This document shows, piece after piece, positions 62,114 to 64,000 of a stretch of 64,000 nucleotides of DNA. Under the pieces are notes generated by a model. The model made no database searches, was not told where the DNA came from, and was given only the letters and a program-made list of their open reading frames with translations. Position numbers and translations under genes: made by a program. Source of the DNA: JBEHWX01 sp048498995 (GTDB lineage: Bacteria > Bacteroidota > Ignavibacteria > OLB7); contig JBEHWX010000021.1 of NCBI GenBank assembly GCA_048498995.1, forward strand, positions 4,717 through 68,716. The letters are read 5' to 3'. Each line of letters opens with the position of its first letter. Position 1 is the stretch's first letter.

Positions 62114-63703
62114 ATGATGCATAAAAGGTGGGTGACAAGTATTCCGTGGATCGTATGCCTCGTGTTCTTCCAGTCCGGACTACTGATCGCCGATGGAGCG
62201 AATGCCAGGCCGATCCTGAAATTGCTTTCCTGGATCGGTTCGCCTCGGTATTCGTCCGACACGTCGGACGTTGTCGCGATTCTTGCGGTATCCGGTGAGT
62301 CCTGCATGAGCTGCAGTCTGCTGAGCGTTAATGGTGTTATCAACACTGTCAAGAGCGCGGTGCCGAATTTGGATCTGGTCATAGTCGGGGTGCTGGATGC
62401 GTCGATCGACAACTTGTTGGCCGTGAAGGGGAGATTGTCGGCGCCCGTCCGGATCGATAGCCTTGGGCTGCTGAAGAAGCCGTTCCCGAAACTGGCATAC
62501 CCCGAGCTTATCCTGATGAGAAAAGATGGTGCGTCATTCCGCCGGTTCGGCGACGTGCAGCATGCTGGCATCACCGTGGGGCAGGTTCGCGCGGCGCTTC
62601 GAGAGCTGGCTGGTCCCCTGACGCTGGATGTGCGCTTGCGCTGTGAAGGATGCAACGTCGGCGCCATTTCCAAGGCGATCCTGGATGTCGATCATCATCG
62701 AGTTGTGCTTTTGAGCCCGGTTTCCAATGCCCTGTTCTCGTTCGACGTGACCAGTGGCGTGCTCAACGGGCGATGTGTGGTCGGGGATTCTCTGAGATTC
62801 CATTTCCGGAAAGATCCCAATGATCGCGAGTGGGCGACGCTTGGCAACATGGGATATAATCTCGCTCAGTTGATCGACGTTGCTCCATGTCGTGGTGATA
62901 CGCTGAGTATGCTGTCGGAGTTCATTTCTGGGTATCATCTCGAAGGGGATACCGAGATTACGAATGGTGGGGAGGATACCCTTCTTCCGAGCGTCGTCTG
63001 GGAGAAACGACAGGGCATCGTCGATTACTCCGGTGGTCGTGTTGTCGGCATACGCACAGTCGAGAGTCCCGGGTATGTGCTCGCTTCGGTCGAGTCGATG
63101 AATGGTGGCAAGCTCTCGGGGATTGCGGTTCCACTGTCTGCCGATCAGGGGAAGGACACGCTCGGCTTTATCTTTACCCTTCTTTGTACATCGAATACGA
63201 TGCATTTGTCGGTCACACGGTCCGATATCGAAAAGGCATATCCGGGTAAGAAGGTCGATCGCCGGCAATTCGGGATGGTGAAGCCGATCGATGATTCTAC
63301 CTGGTGTTATGTCAGCCCTGGCAATCGACTCCTGTTCGTTGCCAGAAACGGCGTCGGCGGGATCGACATTCGCCGGATCGAGGCGCAAGGCCTGCTGGCT
63401 CTTGCATTCGACAGCGCGGCGGTCGGGGCTTCGTACCCGAGCGTTCCAGGATCTCGCGCGGCTGTTACCATGATGGATATGTATGCCGACGCGTCGCGTG
63501 TCTACTTCGTGGTCAAGGATTCCCGGAAATCCCGCCCCGCATTCTTCGTCGAGACATATTCGTTGGCCGGGAAGCTTCTGGGAAGCGTAAAAATGGTACG
63601 AAGCGGGTTGAAGGACCTGAGGCTTATCGGGGCTGTGGGAGGTAGTGGGTGCGTGCTCGGTGTGGATACTCAGGGACTTTTCGTGAAAACCCTTGGCCCG
63701 TAA
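62114..63703 (+). CDS. exported protein with thioredoxin-like CxxC N-domain and possible beta-propeller
   Basis: This encodes a 529-residue protein. ATG 62114 starts MMHKRWVTSIPWIVCLVFFQ, a signal peptide or N-terminal anchor; the frame upstream (to 62066) is not protein-like. Residues about 50-150 resemble a thioredoxin fold: VVAILAVSGESCMSCSL with CMSC at 64-67, and YPELILMRKDGASFRRFGD where P130 may be the cis-Pro. Residues about 170-529 contain repeating beta segments such as HHRVVLLSPVSNALFSFDVTSG and DDSTWCYVSPGNRLLFVARNG, like six-bladed propellers of the FCB group. Composition is lower in GC than core genes. Redox or surface functions are guesses. Confidence 0.65.
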   Translation: MMHKRWVTSIPWIVCLVFFQSGLLIADGANARPILKLLSWIGSPRYSSDTSDVVAILAVSGESCMSCSLLSVNGVINTVKSAVPNLDLVIVGVLDASIDNLLAVKGRLSAPVRIDSLGLLKKPFPKLAYPELILMRKDGASFRRFGDVQHAGITVGQVRAALRELAGPLTLDVRLRCEGCNVGAISKAILDVDHHRVVLLSPVSNALFSFDVTSGVLNGRCVVGDSLRFHFRKDPNDREWATLGNMGYNLAQLIDVAPCRGDTLSMLSEFISGYHLEGDTEITNGGEDTLLPSVVWEKRQGIVDYSGGRVVGIRTVESPGYVLASVESMNGGKLSGIAVPLSADQGKDTLGFIFTLLCTSNTMHLSVTRSDIEKAYPGKKVDRRQFGMVKPIDDSTWCYVSPGNRLLFVARNGVGGIDIRRIEAQGLLALAFDSAAVGASYPSVPGSRAAVTMMDMYADASRVYFVVKDSRKSRPAFFVETYSLAGKLLGSVKMVRSGLKDLRLIGAVGGSGCVLGVDTQGLFVKTLGP

Positions 63704-63736
63704 ACCTGCCCGGCTCCTCTGTTCGTCCGGGAATGT

Positions 63737-63786
63737 GCGACGAGGTCCCCACGCGGAAAAGCGTGGGGACCTCGTCTGTTTTCGGA
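63737..63786 (+). repeat. long palindrome, copy 2 (possible terminator)
   Basis: GACGAGGTCCCCACGC at 63739-63754 pairs perfectly with GCGTGGGGACCTCGTC at 63761-63776 around a GGAAAA loop, then TGTTTTCGGAG. It lies 35 bases after a plus-strand stop codon and is nearly identical to copy 1. Confidence 0.85.
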
Positions 63787-63828
63787 GCGGCACATTCGTG
63801 TCCGCCCCGGCCATGCACCGCAAACAGG

Positions 63829-64000
63829 ACGCAGGGTGAAGACATGCGCCTGCCTGCCCCTCCGGCCGCGCACCGAACTCATGACGCACGCTGAAGACGT
63901 GCGCCTACCCTCGCGTCCAACTGCTCGTACCAGGTAGGCGCAGCTCTTCAGGCTGCGCCGGCGACGCTCGCGCTCGTACCAGGTAGGCGCAGCCTGAAGA
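63829..64000. repeat. nested direct and inverted repeats at the window end
   Basis: A 22-base sequence at 63923-63944 recurs exactly at 63972-63993. TCTTCAGGCTGCGCC at 63945-63959 is the reverse complement of 63986-64000. GGCGCAGC 63937-63944 and GCTGCGCC 63952-63959 form a hairpin. A related GAAGACRTGCGCCT unit occurs near 63839 and 63893. No gene is seen between 63787 and the end, and the array is cut by the window edge. Confidence 0.75.

Overview
The window looks like chromosomal DNA of a high-GC, Gram-negative member of the Fibrobacteres-Chlorobi-Bacteroidetes (FCB) group. Supporting signs are TonB-dependent receptors (one with an N-terminal carboxypeptidase-regulatory-like domain), a PorV/PorQ-family outer-membrane protein, a GWxTD-domain protein, a giant exported protein with a type IX-secretion-like C-terminal domain, lipid A and heptosyl-type transferases, and promoters of the form TTG-N19-21-TAnnTTTG. 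Recognisable Shine-Dalgarno sequences and the GC-rich composition point to a Chlorobi/Ignavibacteria/Kapabacteria-type or Rhodothermota-type lineage rather than classical Bacteroidia. This placement is an inference made without database searches.

Layout. 1-4.6 kb: a BON-domain lipoprotein, a putative esterase, a candidate structured RNA ending in a strong terminator, a minus-strand pair (ICMT-like methyltransferase and YgjP-type metallopeptidase), and a lipoprotein with a Pro/Gly/Asn-rich tail. 4.8-27.7 kb: the full str-S10-spc-alpha ribosomal superoperon in canonical order: rpsL-rpsG-fusA-tuf, then rpsJ-rplCDWB-rpsS-rplV-rpsC-rplP-rpmC-rpsQ-rplNXE-rpsNH-rplFR-rpsE-rpmD-rplO-secY-map-infA-rpmJ-rpsMKD-rpoA-rplQ. 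A terminator and a long, hairpin-dense leader separate tuf from rpsJ. 27.8-31.8 kb: an RRM protein, EngB, a class V aminotransferase and SerA (serine biosynthesis). 32-44.4 kb: two paralogous TonB-dependent receptors, a 1381-residue exported protein and a PorV-like protein, an outer-membrane module. 44.8-51.4 kb: a GWxTD protein, an LpxL-like acyltransferase, a GT9 glycosyltransferase, a small ORF, and a glycoside-hydrolase-2-like protein that appears to lack its catalytic glutamates and carries six C-terminal membrane helices. 51.9-55.5 kb: SMC. 55.6-60.4 kb, minus strand: an ECF sigma factor with a cupin (ChrR-like) partner, an NAD(P)-binding protein and a third TonB receptor. 60.7-64 kb: small secreted proteins and a CxxC/possible beta-propeller protein, part of it in lower-GC DNA and flanked by two copies of a long palindrome.

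The most unusual features are non-coding. Spacers, including those inside the ribosomal superoperon, contain short tandem arrays with 12-17 bp units. Several terminators are GC-rich hairpins followed by a CGTTTC-like tail instead of a U-tract. The rpsJ leader carries five consecutive small hairpins. A palindrome of the form ATCCCAYRGGGATG recurs beside ribosomal genes. No tRNA, rRNA, insertion sequence, CRISPR array or phage gene was recognised.
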